Below, in pieces: positions 34,126 through 47,815 of a DNA stretch of 64,000 bases. Position numbers and translations under genes: made by a program. The DNA comes from Rhizomys pruinosus (taxonomy: Eukaryota; Chordata; Mammalia; Rodentia; Spalacidae). Position 1 is the first letter of the stretch. The number at the start of each line of letters is the position of its first letter. Below the pieces are notes generated by a model that saw only the letters and a list, made by a program, of their open reading frames with translations, made no database searches and had not been told where the DNA came from. The DNA lies in the NCBI GenBank assembly GCA_009823505.1, contig VZQC01004719.1:656294-720293 (forward strand). Direction: 5' to 3'.

Positions 34126-36385
34126 TTAATTGATGTGAGTTCAAAAAGTATCCAGTTTTGCCCAGACCTGTCTACGGATACATGGTGTTTTAGGACTTAG
34201 TAAAAAGTAAATATGTGCATATTGGACAACATTGGTTTGAAGGCTGATAAAAAGGTAATGCATCTGAGTTAATTGGTGATATAATTTGCTGTTGTCCACA
34301 TTAGCTTTAACTAAAATCTGTACAACAATTACTTTGGGATTGGAATACAAATGTTCTTTATAACTTTGCTGTCATATAGTATCACCTGGTAGCAATCTCT
34401 TTCACCTATAGGATGATTTAACTCAAAAATAAACTTTGTTCCCAAGTTTAATCACATTACAGTAACCCAAAACAGCATGGGTGAACTTGATGAAAATCTG
34501 TGCCTTGATTCCACCCTATAGGTATGTATAAACAACTGTTTTTTGAGACTCATGGGTCAAAATAAAAACCTTAAATAAAAAAGGGGGATATAGATAGAAA
34601 ACTTTTTGTCAAAAATCTTCCAACACCCAAATCTTAAACCTAACTATGGGAAAGGATTTGTATGTTCCAACAGGCCAGAGTTCACCACCACTTAGTGGCT
34701 GAGAAAGAAAATGCAGCTCTGCAGTAAGTAGGATGTACCAGAAAGTGCCAGCAGAAGGACTGACTCCTCTGGGCATTGAAGGGAAGAAATGCCTCAGATT
34801 GCTGCAGACATCAGGCCCCTCTGTGGATCCTACCAGTAACAACTATTTTTAAATGATTCCTAACGAAAGCTTACCTTCTGTTGCCACAAAGGTTTTGATT
34901 ACAAGAGACTTTCTTAACTCCCCCCTTCCATAGAATAAAGAGAATAAGATGATGATGAGGCGTTCTCCAGCTGTAGATTAGAGCCACTGTTATAGAGGTA
35001 CTCTCTTGTAAAATCAGTAAAACTGCCTTCTTTAATTGACTAATGGACATAGAAACTGTGAAAGGATTATTTCTCTATTCAGAACCAAATAACAGCTAAA
35101 GTCTCCTTTAAGCATTCACTTAAACAAAATATATTTAATACAGGCATTGCCTGGACTACACAAATGGATTATTCTACCAAGGAGATGTTGGCCAGGGGTA
35201 TCCAAGCCCCACAATGGTAAAGGATCCTTGCCTCAACAAACTGGATGATATCTACAGGAAGAGAGGCGATAAGTCCCTGCTGTTGAAAACCTGACATTAA
35301 CATGTGAAAGATATATGGAGACCGTACTATTGCAAGTATACAGATGGTCCTCTGGGATGCACGAGAGTGTTACCAAAGACCACATAACCAATAAAGCAAA
35401 TATATGGTCTCCTTGAGGTCAAGCAAGACTCCTCTCGGTCAGCTACACCAGATACTCGTGCCTGGAAATACTGTGCAGCAGTGGCAGCCATTATGTTCTG
35501 TATATCCCAAATCTAATTGGGTATTAGCTCTCTCCCTTGGAGGAATAACCCACGGCTGTGCCACAAGCTTACATCCTCCTAATGGTTAGGAGATGTTATA
35601 ACCAGCAGAAGACCCTGACATACTTAACAGAAGAAATGGTAATATCATTGAATTAACATACCATCCAAACATCTGTGTCTATACCAAGGATACCTACCAT
35701 AACAATTAGTACTGTTATCTAATATCTATTATATCGTATTTGTGGGTGTGCTTCATTAGTAGGATCGAAAGGCTATATATTAGATACTGTTTAGATACCT
35801 AAATATCTATTGCATGTGCTATCATTAGTAGGATGAAAGGTTTATGCCTGGACAAGCTGGGCGACACCAGAATAGAGAAACAAGCCAGTAATGAAACTAT
35901 GAGATCCAGAACGATTAGCTGCAAGGGAGAAGTAGAGGTGTTTTGTCTTCTCTCCCCTGTGCCCTTGTGTCTAACTAGGGACACTAATCTGCGGAAGAGG
36001 GGGCGTGAGAGTGTAGAGGCTTCGATTGGGGTTAAGGTGAAACTAGCAACAATATAGCCTGGACACTCATTTGATTCAACTTGATTGAACATACGTTCCC
36101 GCCTGCGTGGATGTGGGACCCATGAGCGTGTATGGGTTTGGTCACAACTGCTTGCAATTGGTTTTACATGAAGGATGCTCGTACTCACAAATAATCCTTA
36201 TTGTTAAAAAAATGAAAACAAAACAAAACAAAAAAGCAGAGAAAGATGCAGAGAAAACTTACAGCAGAATGCATGATCTGGGATGGGTAGGGGGGGTGGG
36301 GGGAAGGGAAGGGGATATATGTCTGAACTGAATTGGAAAATATGTATGAAATACACAAAGCATCAATAAAAAAAGAAGTACTTTA
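34126..36385 (+). mobile_element. Poly(A)-ended LINE-like repeat, in order
   Basis: About 2.2 kb whose parts recur at 32466-32960 (plus), 31850-32465 (minus) and 1-285 (plus). It ends with a G-rich tract (GGGTAGGGGGGGTGGGGGG near 36285) and CACAAAGCATCAATAAAAAA. Frames are short (74 codons at most) and no RT is recognisable. The tail is of the same kind as the L1 3' ends here, so this may be the 3' UTR portion of an L1 lineage or a separate element using such a tail. Family not named. Confidence 0.6.
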
Positions 36386-37906
36386 ATGAAAAAAAAAGAA
36401 TAATTCCTCCTGAAATTAGCCCCCCCCCAAAAAAGAAAGAGATTTAGTTGATGAATAGAGCTCTCACTTTGCTCCACAACTTTAAGTGATCCTGATAGCT
36501 TAATCATTGGTACCACATAATATTCTGACACACTTCAGATCTTTGAGAATCACTGACTTCCTTCAAATCTTAAATGCCTAGCTATAGAGGTTACTATGTT
36601 GTACCTTTGCAATGGAAAATTCCTCACTTTTCTGGGAAGATATCTAATTAATATTGTAAGTACATAGGACATCTATAAATACTACTTATAGGTTTTTCAG
36701 CTTATATAAGAACATACAAATATGTTCCCTAAACGTTTCTTTTTTCTTATCTGTAGAAAGTCATCAATCAAGCAACGACTCACTGTTTATTTTGAAGTTA
36801 ATATTCTAAAATGTCCAAGAACTGACACATACTGTTTCATGATTTTCTTCTCTTTTTCATGTAGCATTCAAAGTCATATTGAGGATTCACGAGTTGAGCT
36901 GAATAGTTCTGGTAATGGAACCACATCTGGAAAACTAATTATAACTTGGAATCACTCCCTGATTAAGCTAGAAAAGATGCGCTCATCAAATACTCATTAA
37001 GCTAATTTGATAAAACAGTCAAATATATTCATCTTTTACGTCCCAATGGCTCTATCCATCTCTGTCATTTTCCTAAGCATGTGGCTATACAATTGGAGTT
37101 ATTATTTTTGTAGAAAGTGGGTTCTAGGGACTTTTTAGCTTTTTGGATATTTTTACCACAACAATCCTTCCGCTTTGACAAGAAGACATGAAGTTTTTTT
37201 TTTTTTTTTTTCCTGTTGATTAGAACCTCCTTTATTTACTGGGTACATAAATAGCATGAGAGTTAAGTCCTCAAGACTAAAGGGAAAGTTGTGGGAAAGA
37301 GCTGCTCATACTTCAATATTTCTCATATTACAAACTTATTTTAAAACGGTGTAGTTTGGCATTTTTTTCAGTATCTATTTAGTTAGATATTCTACCCAGT
37401 TCCACTGCAGTAATGATGGCATCTAACTCTATGTATAGCCCTGGAATTAATGAGAAATGAGGATTATGATAAAAATATTATGAGTTTTTTTCTGTTAAGA
37501 AAGAAAAAAACATAACTTTTCAGATAAAAGACTACTTTGACTTTTGGGAAATATTAAAGTATTACTTACTATATTTCTGTTTTAATTATTAGACTCTAGT
37601 GTCAGGATCTGAATTTTTCTAGAAAAATGCCATATCCATGTCTTCTACAAAATGCCAGAGCATAGCTGCAAATTCAGCTGTCGTTGTAAATCAGCCACAT
37701 ACAGGATTAATCTTCACATTTGGATTTCAGCAACACGTCTGTTACCAAAGGTGAAAATAGAAATTTTAACACCATCCAAGATTTGAGTCTATTACTTGAG
37801 CTAAAAAGTCAGAAATTTGATTTGGAACTCTTAATCTGTCAAATGGCATTAAGAGCAATGGCAATGCTCAACATTTCTGTTTCTCATTAAAAAATATGTC
37901 CTTTTG
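36386..37906. other. No gene recognised
   Basis: AT-rich sequence with a T-run at 37195-37212. The 92-codon frame at 36722-37000 has no recognisable motif. Confidence 0.45.
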
Positions 37907-38290
37907 TTTTCTTAGACCTGCCATAACAAAGTATCACAAATCCAAATTAGCTTAAAAGCAAGAATCTACTGTTTCACAGTTATGGTTGCCAAAACTTCAA
38001 AGCCAAAGTGCTGGCATGGAAACTCCTGCTGAAATATACATGGAAATATTCTTCCTTGCATCCTCTTACCTTCTGGTCGTTTACTGACAAACTTCAATGC
38101 TCTTAAGTATCAGAAACAGCTCCTCCACCATTATTTTTCCATGACATTCTCTCTGTGTGTATCTCTATCTTTATATAATGTTATTAATCTAGATGCCAGC
38201 TTTTCTTTATTATGCCTTCATTTTAGCTAATTTCTTATGTGATGACCCTATTTCTTAAAACTTCCACATGAAGAGGCACATGAACTTCAC
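37907..38290 (-). repeat. Ancient MLT1-like LTR fragment
   Basis: CTGCCATAACAAAGTATCAC, TTTCACAGTTATGGTTGCC, GTGCTGGCATGG, TTCTCTCTGTGTGTATCTCT and GATGACCCTATTTCTTAAA occur in the order expected for a mammal-wide MLT1 LTR read in reverse (recall). Heavily diverged, so pre-rodent. Confidence 0.6.
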
Positions 38291-38317
38291 AAATACTTTC
38301 TTAAAATATACAATTCA

Positions 38318-38574
38318 GGGCTGGAGAGATAGCCTAGCGGTTAAGAGCACCTACTGCTCTTGCAGAGGGCCCGGGTTCGATCTCCAGCACCCACATGGTG
38401 GCTAAGAACCGTCTGTAACTCCAATTCCGGGAGAACTCCAGTTCCAGGGGAATCCAAGAACCTCTTCTGACCTCCGCGGCATTGCACAACACGGGTACAC
38501 AAACCTACATGCAGACAGTATGTTCATACACATACAAAAATAAATAAAAAAATAAATTAAAAAAAGGAATTTAA
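38318..38574 (+). mobile_element. B2-type SINE
   Basis: It starts GGGCTGGAGAGATAGCC, with A box TAGCGGTTAAGAGC and B box GGTTCGATCTCC, and ends in an A-rich tail. AAAATATACAATTCA precedes it and AAAAATGTACAATTCA follows, a target duplication with minor change. A (TA)n run lies just beyond at 38602-38622. Confidence 0.93.
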
Positions 38575-38622
38575 AAAATGTACAATTCAATTAAGATGGT
38601 ATATATATATATATATATATAT

Positions 38623-39618
38623 GCCAATAATTACTGGTAAACTAGGAATTATTTAATTAATTCTTTTTTTCAACATGGGCTATGTTTTTGTATTTTTTTA
38701 TTGGTATTCATTCAGTAACTTGAATCCACAGACCTAAGCAGTATGTAACTAAAGAATTACAAGTAAACACAGATTATACATGCAAATTTCTGCTCACAAA
38801 AGTCACATGTGCAGTATATTAATTAGAAGTGTGCTCTAGAATTACAGCCAAACTGTTCTTGAAATGCATAAATCTAAAATTACATCTTGAAAATGTAGAT
38901 GGTTGTATACACTTAAAAATGTTGTTTATAGTTGTAAGAAAGCTATAGGATTCAAGTGATAAGCATAGTTCTCAAGAAATTAATGCTGGTCAAAGAGAAT
39001 GGGAATATTTTTACATTTCACTGAAAATACAATAACTAGTAAAATATGAAACCTAGTAGGAACTCAGGAAAAAAATTACAAATCTAAAGCCATGTACTTA
39101 ATATTTCTTATCTAAACAACAGCATGGCATTAAAAGAAAACTGTACCTGCATTTGAGTTGCCAATTTTACATGAAGTTCTCTGGAAATAAAATGTAATAA
39201 AAAACAGCTTCAAACATCAAATGAAAAGTCTGCAAGGCTCAGATTAAATGTTGAATGTTTCAGATGAAAGTAATAAAAATAGAATTGGTTTTGTTCTTTA
39301 TTGAATGGAATCAAATTGACATTTCTTTGAGGTTTCAAACTACTAAATTTAATTTTTCTGAATGGTTCTATGTTATCTTTCTCTTAGTGTTGCAAGGTGT
39401 TTTCTGTAGCTTAGCCAGTCTCTAAAAAGTACTTGTCTGTTGCCATTTGGATGAAACAAAAACTATTTTTTATTAAATTAAGTGTATGTGTACTTTTTGC
39501 TGTAACACTTAAATACATGAACAGACATTTACTTTTTTCACTAAAACAAGAGTACAATATTTTCCTTCTAACTATCAGTATTGTATTTAAAAAAGATTAA
39601 CATTTAAAACAAAGACCC
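38623..39618. other. No gene recognised
   Basis: About 1 kb of AT-rich sequence. No repeat family or coding signature recognised. Confidence 0.5.
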
Positions 39619-39782
39619 GCCAGGCATGGTGGTGCACACCTGTAATCACAGCATTCGGGAGGAAAGGCAGGCTGATCTCTGTGAGTTCAAGGTCAGCCAG
39701 GTCTACATAGTGAGTTCCAGGACATCTGGGGCTACAAAGTGAACCTGTCTCAAAAAGACCAAAAACAAAACAAAATAAAATA
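39619..39782 (+). mobile_element. B1 SINE
   Basis: GCCAGGCATGGTGGTGCACA through GTTCAAGGTCAGCC to TCTCAAAAAGACC with an A-rich tail. It abuts the tail of the Matr3 pseudogene. Confidence 0.93.
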
Positions 39783-39792
39783 GGACCATTGT

Positions 39793-41068
<1,276 letters not shown>

Positions 41069-41091
41069 TTCTTTGAAAAAATTATTTCAAT

Positions 41092-41276
41092 TATTTACTT
41101 TTATTTTATGTGTATGAGTATTATGCCTGCATATATGAAAGTACACCCATGTTGTGCAATGCCTGAGGAGGCCAGAAGGTTTCAGATTCCCTGATAGCTG
41201 CTATGTGGGTTCGGGAAATCAAACCTTTGCAAGTGCATTCAGTGCTCTTAACCACTGAACCACCCCTCCAACCCCG
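41092..41276 (-). mobile_element. Old B2-type SINE
   Basis: ATTTTATGTGTATGAGTATT, GTTGTGCAATGCCTGAGG and CTTAACCACTGAACCACCC mark a diverged reverse-strand copy ending at CTCCAACCCC. It lies right beside the pseudogene's 5' end. Confidence 0.82.
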
Positions 41277-41361
41277 TTAATAGTTTTTTGTTTGCATATA
41301 CATGATTCTAATTAATTATAAGAAGTTTTCACTAACTTTAATCTCACATGAAATAGGTATA

Positions 41362-41436
41362 GCCTGGTCTACAGAGTGAGTTCCAGGACAGCTGGGGCTA
41401 CAGGGAGACCCTGTCTCGAAAAGACCAAAAAAAAAA
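41362..41436 (+). mobile_element. 5'-truncated B1 with 11-bp TSD
   Basis: Only the last 65 bp of B1 (GCCTGGTCTACAGAGTGAG to CTCGAAAAGACC) plus an A-tail. Flanked by AAATAGGTATA at 41351-41361 and 41437-41447. Confidence 0.9.
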
Positions 41437-41515
41437 AAATAGGTATACTATCCTCAATTTCCTTAATTTCTCTAAGAATCTGGATTCTGAATGCAATTTT
41501 GAGTACTAATTTTTT

Positions 41516-41728
41516 TTAAATTTTATTTTTATTTTATTTATGTCTGTGCACCCATGTCGTGCAATGCCGCGGAGGTCAGAAGAGGGTGTCGGATTCCCCT
41601 GGAACTGGAGTTATCCTGGATTTGGAGTTTCAGACGGTTCTCAGCCGCCATGTGGGTGCTGGGGATCGAACCCGGGTCCTCCGCAAGAGCGGTCGGCGCT
41701 CTCAACTGCTAGGCCATCTCTCCAGCCC
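41516..41728 (-). mobile_element. B2-type SINE, internally shortened
   Basis: Reverse-strand copy whose head ends CCATCTCTCCAGCCC. TTGAGTACTAATTTTT flanks it at 41499-41514 and 41729-41744. The usual block GAATGTACTGTCTGCATG before GTGCACCCATG is missing. Confidence 0.92.
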
Positions 41729-41744
41729 TTGAGTACTAATTTTT

Positions 41745-43861
41745 ATGAAAGTAAGGAATCTGTTGTAAACCCTAGTTGTAATTCTAGGATAGTTAAAGAG
41801 CATATGGATTATTAAGAACCAGGAAGCTCAGATAATAAACAGGATGATGTGTGTGATACTATTTTGGAGAGACAGAGACGTAGCAGAAAGGTCTATTTAA
41901 ACCAGATACAATGGTGACAACAGACCAAGATAATGACAATACTGAAGCCCAATTTGGTGGACTGATAAGCTTATTGGGGTTACTTACAAGAGCAAGGGTG
42001 GTGTGCTTATAGAAGGAATGACTCAAAGCCAGCTGCATCACTAAAAACCTGGACCAAATTGGCAACTGCTAATGAAAACTGGAAGCCTGGATTGAAGATG
42101 CTCACTCTCTGATCATCGGGAAAGCACGTACAGGCTCAATTATATATCACTATGCATCCACGAAGATGAACCAAAGTTCAAAATATACACAATACCAGAT
42201 TTGAGGGAAATATGGACTAGCAAGATCTCTCTTTCATTGCTGCTGGGCAAGTAAGATAATGTATTCAGCCTAGAATAATTAAGGAAATTCTCCCATAGCC
42301 AAGCATACATTATGGTAAAAGTGCCCAGTGCAAGAAAGCTTTTAGCAGCACTTGCTGCCCCCATAACGTACTGCCTTGCCTCCCACATAAAAGAAACCAT
42401 GTTCTGAAATTTCTAAAACTGGGAGCTTAAAGAAACCCCTTCCCCATTAAGGTGGTTTCTATTACAGCTACAGTTACATGAGTAAAATTCCATCCAAGAC
42501 AATGATCCCAGGACTTAGTATTCCTCAAAATGGAATGAAAACTTATGTATATGCAACCACTTTTATAGAACTATTTATAGAAAATTTAATCACAATTTAC
42601 CAAGCACTAAAGAATTACAATATCATTTAGTAGGTAAATATATTAGTAAAATTGGATATTATTTAGCAATAAAAATTACTGGGCTATCAATCCATGACAA
42701 ATAAGATGGTTTTCAAAATAATGGTCATTGGCAAGTGCATGAGATTAAGAAGAAAGGCAGCAAAATGAGTGATTTCAACTGTATGACATTCTGGATAAAG
42801 GTTATGAAGGAAGAGTGAAATTCAGTTATTATGCCCTGCACTTGGGACAGAGGACAGACCACTGCTACTTCAAGGGCAGCATGCTTTACATAGTGAGTAT
42901 CAAGCCAGCCAGATCTACATAGCAAGAGTCTATATAGAAGTAAAAAACAATGATGTTTCTGGAATTGTAGGGGTGGGGAGATGGATGGATCTAAGTATAT
43001 CTTAGGAGGATATTCATAATAGTGATTCTATTCTTTATGAGTCTATATGTCATTAGATAGTCCTCAAAGCTCACAGAATATTCATCCTACAGTGAGCCTT
43101 AATGCATAGTTACAGACATCAGTTAGTCACAGTACATTGACTGATTGATTATAACATATGTAGTCCATCAATGCAAGATACTCATGATACAGAGAACTGT
43201 GTATGAGGTGCTAAATGAGGTATAGAGGATAACTCTTTGTCCCATTTCCTGTAGTTCTAACACTGATCTAAATTATGTCTTTCAATAAAAAAGTATGTAT
43301 AAGAGCAGGAACATGTTATACAGAAAAATAATGTGAAAACACACACACACATTATACTCATGTGACTGTTCTGAGTTAAATATTAGGCAACTTTGGAGCT
43401 AAATAAAAAGGAAATTCTAAGAACAAAAGTTATGACAAGAAGCATTAGTGTGAGGTTAAAAGATGAGAGTTTAAAAGAAGTAACTGTTGTAGCCAGATTT
43501 TGGAAGAGGCCTATTAGAGTTTAGTGACATAGACAGAAGCATTAGATGTCAAGTTAACAAGCAAGCTAGTTAAGAGTTCATGGTCCAGAGCACAGCCATT
43601 CACATGGACAAGAAGTAATCTCTGTCAAGAGGTCTTCTGTACAAATGGGCCTGAGAAATGGTGACAGGAATTACTTTTTCTTACTATCCACTTCTACTGG
43701 CCTCCTGACTTAGTTCACAGTCTGCCTTTAATTATCTTCATCTACAAAAGATATTTCCTTACTTTAAAATAATCTTGTTTTTCTCTTCCTGCACACCCTA
43801 AAAATATCACTGCCAAGACTGATGTCCTAAATTTTACCTTAAATTTTGTTTTTTATAATTT
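41745..43861. other. No gene; unnamed dispersed repeat likely
   Basis: 41830-42420 has the composition of a known rodent dispersed repeat (GAAAGGTCTATTTAAACCAG, GCTTATTGGGGTTACTTAC), by recall only. A decayed B1-like segment may lie at 42830-42940 (GCACTTGGGACAGAGGACAG). Nothing coding is recognised. Confidence 0.35.
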
Positions 43862-43877
43862 TAGTCAGGCATTTTTA

Positions 43878-44106
43878 TGTATGTATTTATTTATTTTTAT
43901 TTTTTTATGTGTATGAATGTACTGTCTGCATGTAGGTTTGTGCACCCATGTCGTGCAATGCCTGGGAGGTCAGAAGAGGGTGTCACATTCCCCTGGAACT
44001 GGAGTTAAAGATGGTTCTCACCCCCCATGTGGATGCTGGGAATCAAATTCGGGTCCTCTGCAAGAGCAGTTGGCGTTCTTTACCGCTAGACCATCTCTCC
44101 AGCTCC
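43878..44106 (-). mobile_element. B2-type SINE, 16-bp TSD
   Basis: Tail at left, GTCGTGCAATGCCTGGGAGG inside, head ending CCATCTCTCCAGCTCC. TAGTCAGGCATTTTTA flanks it at 43862-43877 and 44107-44122. Confidence 0.95.
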
Positions 44107-44283
44107 TAGTCAGGCATTTTTAACCTCACATTTGAGTTGATTTTTGCAACTGATATGAGATGGATTACAGTTTCATTCTTCTATAGTTTCCTAAGCATTA
44201 TTTGTTTAAAACTACCCTTTCCTTCTGTTTTCCTTCATGTATACTCTTTTCCCTTTTGTTCTTTCTAATTCTTTGAAAGTCTA

Positions 44284-44394
44284 GCACTTATGAGGCAGAG
44301 GCAGGAGGATCTCTGTGAGTTCAAGGTCAGCCTGGTCTACATAGAGAGTTCCAGGACAGCTGGAGCTATAGGGAGACCCTTTCTCAAAAAGACA
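44284..44394 (+). mobile_element. B1 SINE, 5'-truncated
   Basis: GCACTTATGAGGCAGAGGCA through CAAGGTCAGCCTGGTC to CTTTCTCAAAAAGAC. AAAGTCTAGCA before and AAAGTCTAACA after suggest a target duplication. Confidence 0.88.
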
Positions 44395-44972
44395 AAAAAA
44401 AGTCTAACAGTTTCATACATATACATAATAACTCCATCTCCCAAGGAAACCTTTTCTTCTTCCAAAAAATCTTTCCCTATATTGTTTTCAAGTGAAGAGA
44501 AGGAGTTTATTTCACCCTAGTGGGTAACAAAGCTGGCAGGACTGACCCATATATCTTCCATAAAATAGTCAATCCTTTTACTGAGTCTTGGGACCTTTTA
44601 TACCCACATGACAAATGAAAGCAAAAAGCAACTAACACACAAGTTGTTATCAAATCAAGTAAGTGGGTTACAAATAACATGCGATCACAAAGTCTACAGG
44701 AATGTGACATTCTGGAGAAACAGACTCTCTTTGGTTGGTCCTACTAATGGGACTAAAAAGATCAATAGTCACGGTTCTATTAGCTCTCCTCTTAATGTAT
44801 TAGATACTCAGCTTACTAAATATATAAAAAACCAGGTAGAGGCCATCAGACTACAAGTGGTTAATCAAGAGTATCAAGTTCCTCTTAAATAAACATAAAG
44901 GATTATGTTGTTGAAGAGGAGGGAATATAATGGAAATAGGAAAATACGGATTGCTAAAGACCTTGCAATGTT

Positions 44973-45224
44973 GGGCTGGAGAGACGGCCTAGAGGTTAAG
45001 AGCACCGACCGCTATTGCAGAGGACCCGGGTTCAATCCCCAGCACCCACATGGTGGCCGAGAACCGTCTGAAACTCCAATTCCAGGAGAACTCCAGTTCC
45101 AGGGGAATCTGACACCCTCTTCTGACCTCTGAGGCATTGCACATCACGGGTGCACAAACTTGCATGCAGACAATACATTCATACACATACAGAAATAAAT
45201 AAAATAAAAAAAAGAATATTAAAA
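44973..45224 (+). mobile_element. B2-type SINE, 17-bp TSD
   Basis: It starts GGGCTGGAGAGACGGCC with B box GGTTCAATCCC. AAAGACCTTGCAATGTT flanks it perfectly at 44956-44972 and 45225-45241. Confidence 0.96.
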
Positions 45225-45282
45225 AAAGACCTTGCAATGTTATGGCAATCCAAATATTTCCCCTTTTATCATGTACTGCTCT

Positions 45283-45477
45283 TGCAGAGGACCTGGGTTC
45301 GATTCCCAGCACCCACATGGCGAGTGAGAACCATCTTTGACTCCATTTCCAGAGAAATCCAATGCTCTTTTCTAACATCTGCGGCATTGCATTGCACAAC
45401 ACGGGTGCACCAACCTATGTGTACTGCAGACAGTAAACTCATACACATAGAAAATTACAAAAACAATTTAAAAAGAA
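45283..45477 (+). mobile_element. Second B2-type SINE, 5'-truncated
   Basis: It begins at TACTGCTCTTGCAGAGGACC, inside the tRNA-like head, then B box GGTTCGATTCCC and the usual body to an A-rich tail. The GCATTGCATTGCACAAC doublet is a small internal duplication. Confidence 0.85.
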
Positions 45478-45489
45478 AGTAATATAACT

Positions 45490-47815
45490 GTAACATTGCT
45501 CAGCTTTTCTTTCAATGGGGGGATTTGGTACTAGCATTGACAAATGAGGGAAACCATTCCCCATTTTTTTGGGGGGGGGATCTGTTACTTCACTTAGCAT
45601 AATGGCTTCAAGTTCCATCAGTCTACCTGCAAATCTCATGATATAATCTTTCTTTACCATTTCATAGAACTCCATTGTGAAGTTGTACCACATTTTTGTT
45701 ATCCAGTCCTCAGTTGAGGGGCACTTGGGTTGGTTCCAACACTTCACTATTGTAAAAAGAGCTGCAATAAACATAAATGTGCATGTATCTTTGCAGTAAG
45801 ATGAGTGTTGTGGCTATATACCCAGAAGTGGTATGGTTGGGTCAAGTGATAGGCTCATTTTGAGTATTTTAAGGGTTATCCACTCTGTTTTCTATAGGGA
45901 TTGTGTGAGTTTACATTCCCACCAGCAGTGCGTGAGTATTCCCCTTTCCCTGGAACCTCTCCAGCATTTAGGGTCTTTTGTTTGCTTGATCTTAGCCAGT
46001 GTTTTTGTAGTGATATGCTATCTTAGAGTGGTTTTACCTTGCATTTCCTTAATTATTAACAATGTTGTACACTTTTAACATGTTTCTCAGCCATTTTTAC
46101 TTCCTCATTGGTGAAGTCTCTGTTCATCTCTTACTCCATCTTTTGAGTGGGTCATTTGTTTTCTTCTTTGTTTTTTGAGTAGTTTATATATTCTGGATGT
46201 TAATGCTCTGTCTGATGTATCACTGGTGACGATTTCCTACCACTCTGTGGGTTTTCTCTTCACTTTCTTGATTGTTTCTTTAGCTGTACAGAAGCTTTTG
46301 AGTTTAATGAGGTCCCATTTGTCAATTGCTACCCTTAATTCTTATGCAGCTGCTGTCTGATTTAGAAAGTCTTTTCCTCCACCTATGCCTTGTAGGTTGT
46401 TGCCAACTTTTCTTCTATCACCATCAGGGTTTCAGGTTTCACACTGAGATCTTTGATCCACTTAGAGTTTAATTTTGTACAGGGTGAGAGGTAGGGGTTT
46501 ATTGTTGTTCTTCTATAAATGTTGATCCAGTTTTGCCAGCACCATTTGCTGAACATGCTATCCTTCCCCCATTGAGCTTTTTTTTTTTTTTTGCCCCTTT
46601 ATCAAATATGAGGTGGCCGAAATTCTATGAGCTCAAGTTTAGATCTTCAATATTGTTCCATTGGTAAATGTGTCTGTTTTTGTGGCAGTACCACGCTGTC
46701 TTTATGACATATAGACATATAGCTTGAAATCTGGTAAAGCAATATCCACTGTATTGCATTTTTCACTCAGAGCTGCTAAATTGCTAAATTACTCATTTTG
46801 AGTATTTTAAGGGTTATCCACACTGCTTTCCACAGCAGTTGTGTGAGTTTACATTCCCACCAGCAGTGGATAAATGTTCCCCTTTCCCCACAAACTCTCC
46901 AGCATTTAGTGTCTTTTGTTTTCTTGATCTTAGCCAGAGAATTGCTAAAGCAATTTGGAGTCTTTTGATTTTTGATATGAATTTAAGAATTTTTTTTTCT
47001 AAGTCTGCAAAGAAATCCATGGAGATTTTGATTAGGATTGCACTGAATCTGTATATCAATTTGGGTAAAATGGACATTTTTTACTGTATTAATTTTTCCA
47101 GTCCATGAGTGTGGGAGGTCTTTCCCCTTATTATGTTATTTTCACTCTCCTTCTTTAGTAGTTTAAAATTTTTGTTGTAGAGATCTTTGGTGTCCTTGGT
47201 TACGTTTGTTCACAGGTATTTTATTTTTTGAAGATATTGTGAGTTGGAAGGTCTTGTTCATTCTCCACTGGTTTATTGTTTGTGTAAAGAAAGGCTACTG
47301 ATTTTTCTAGGTTAATTTTGTATCCTGCCACTTTACTGAAACTATTAATCATTTCTAGGTGTTTTCTGGTGGAATTTTTAGCATCCCTCAGGTAAAGTAT
47401 CATGTCATCTGCAAAAAGGGATAGTTTAATTTCCTTTTTTTCCAATTAGTACTCCTTTAATTTCCTTCTCCTGTCTTATTGCCCTAGCAAGCGCTTCAAG
47501 GACTATGTTAAAGAGAAGTGGTGATAGGGGGCAACCTTTTTGGGTTCCCGCCTTTAAGGGAAATGTCTCTAATTTTTCTCCATTTACAATGATGTTGGCT
47601 ATGGCTTTGATTTGATTTATGAATGTTGCCTTCAGCCCAAATCCCTCTAGAACTGTAAAAATGAAGGGATGCTGGATCTTGTCAAAGGCGTTTTCTGCAT
47701 CAATTGAGATGATTGTATGATTTTTGTCTTCCATTTATGTCTTTTATGATATTTATTGATTTGTGTATGTTGAACCATCCCTTCATCTCTGGTATGAATC
47801 CAACTTGATCATGAT
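45490..47815 (-). mobile_element. LINE-1, ORF2 3' part, decayed
   Basis: On the minus strand the ORF2 order is followed from the RT domain ([18 protein letters not shown] near 47390) to the C-terminus near 45545. Many frame breaks are present. A 151-bp copy of another L1 portion is inserted at 46789. G-run GGGGGGGG near 45577 marks a local expansion. At about 47815 L1 similarity stops. Confidence 0.88.
46789..46939 (-). repeat. Inserted internal L1 fragment with 10-bp flanking repeats
   Basis: This 151-bp block resembles 45848-46000 of the same L1 (TTTTGAGTATTTTAAGGGTT, TTACATTCCCACCAGCAGTG) and is out of ORF2 order here. AATTGCTAAA flanks it at 46779-46788 and 46940-46949. It has no poly(A) end. 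Confidence 0.85.
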
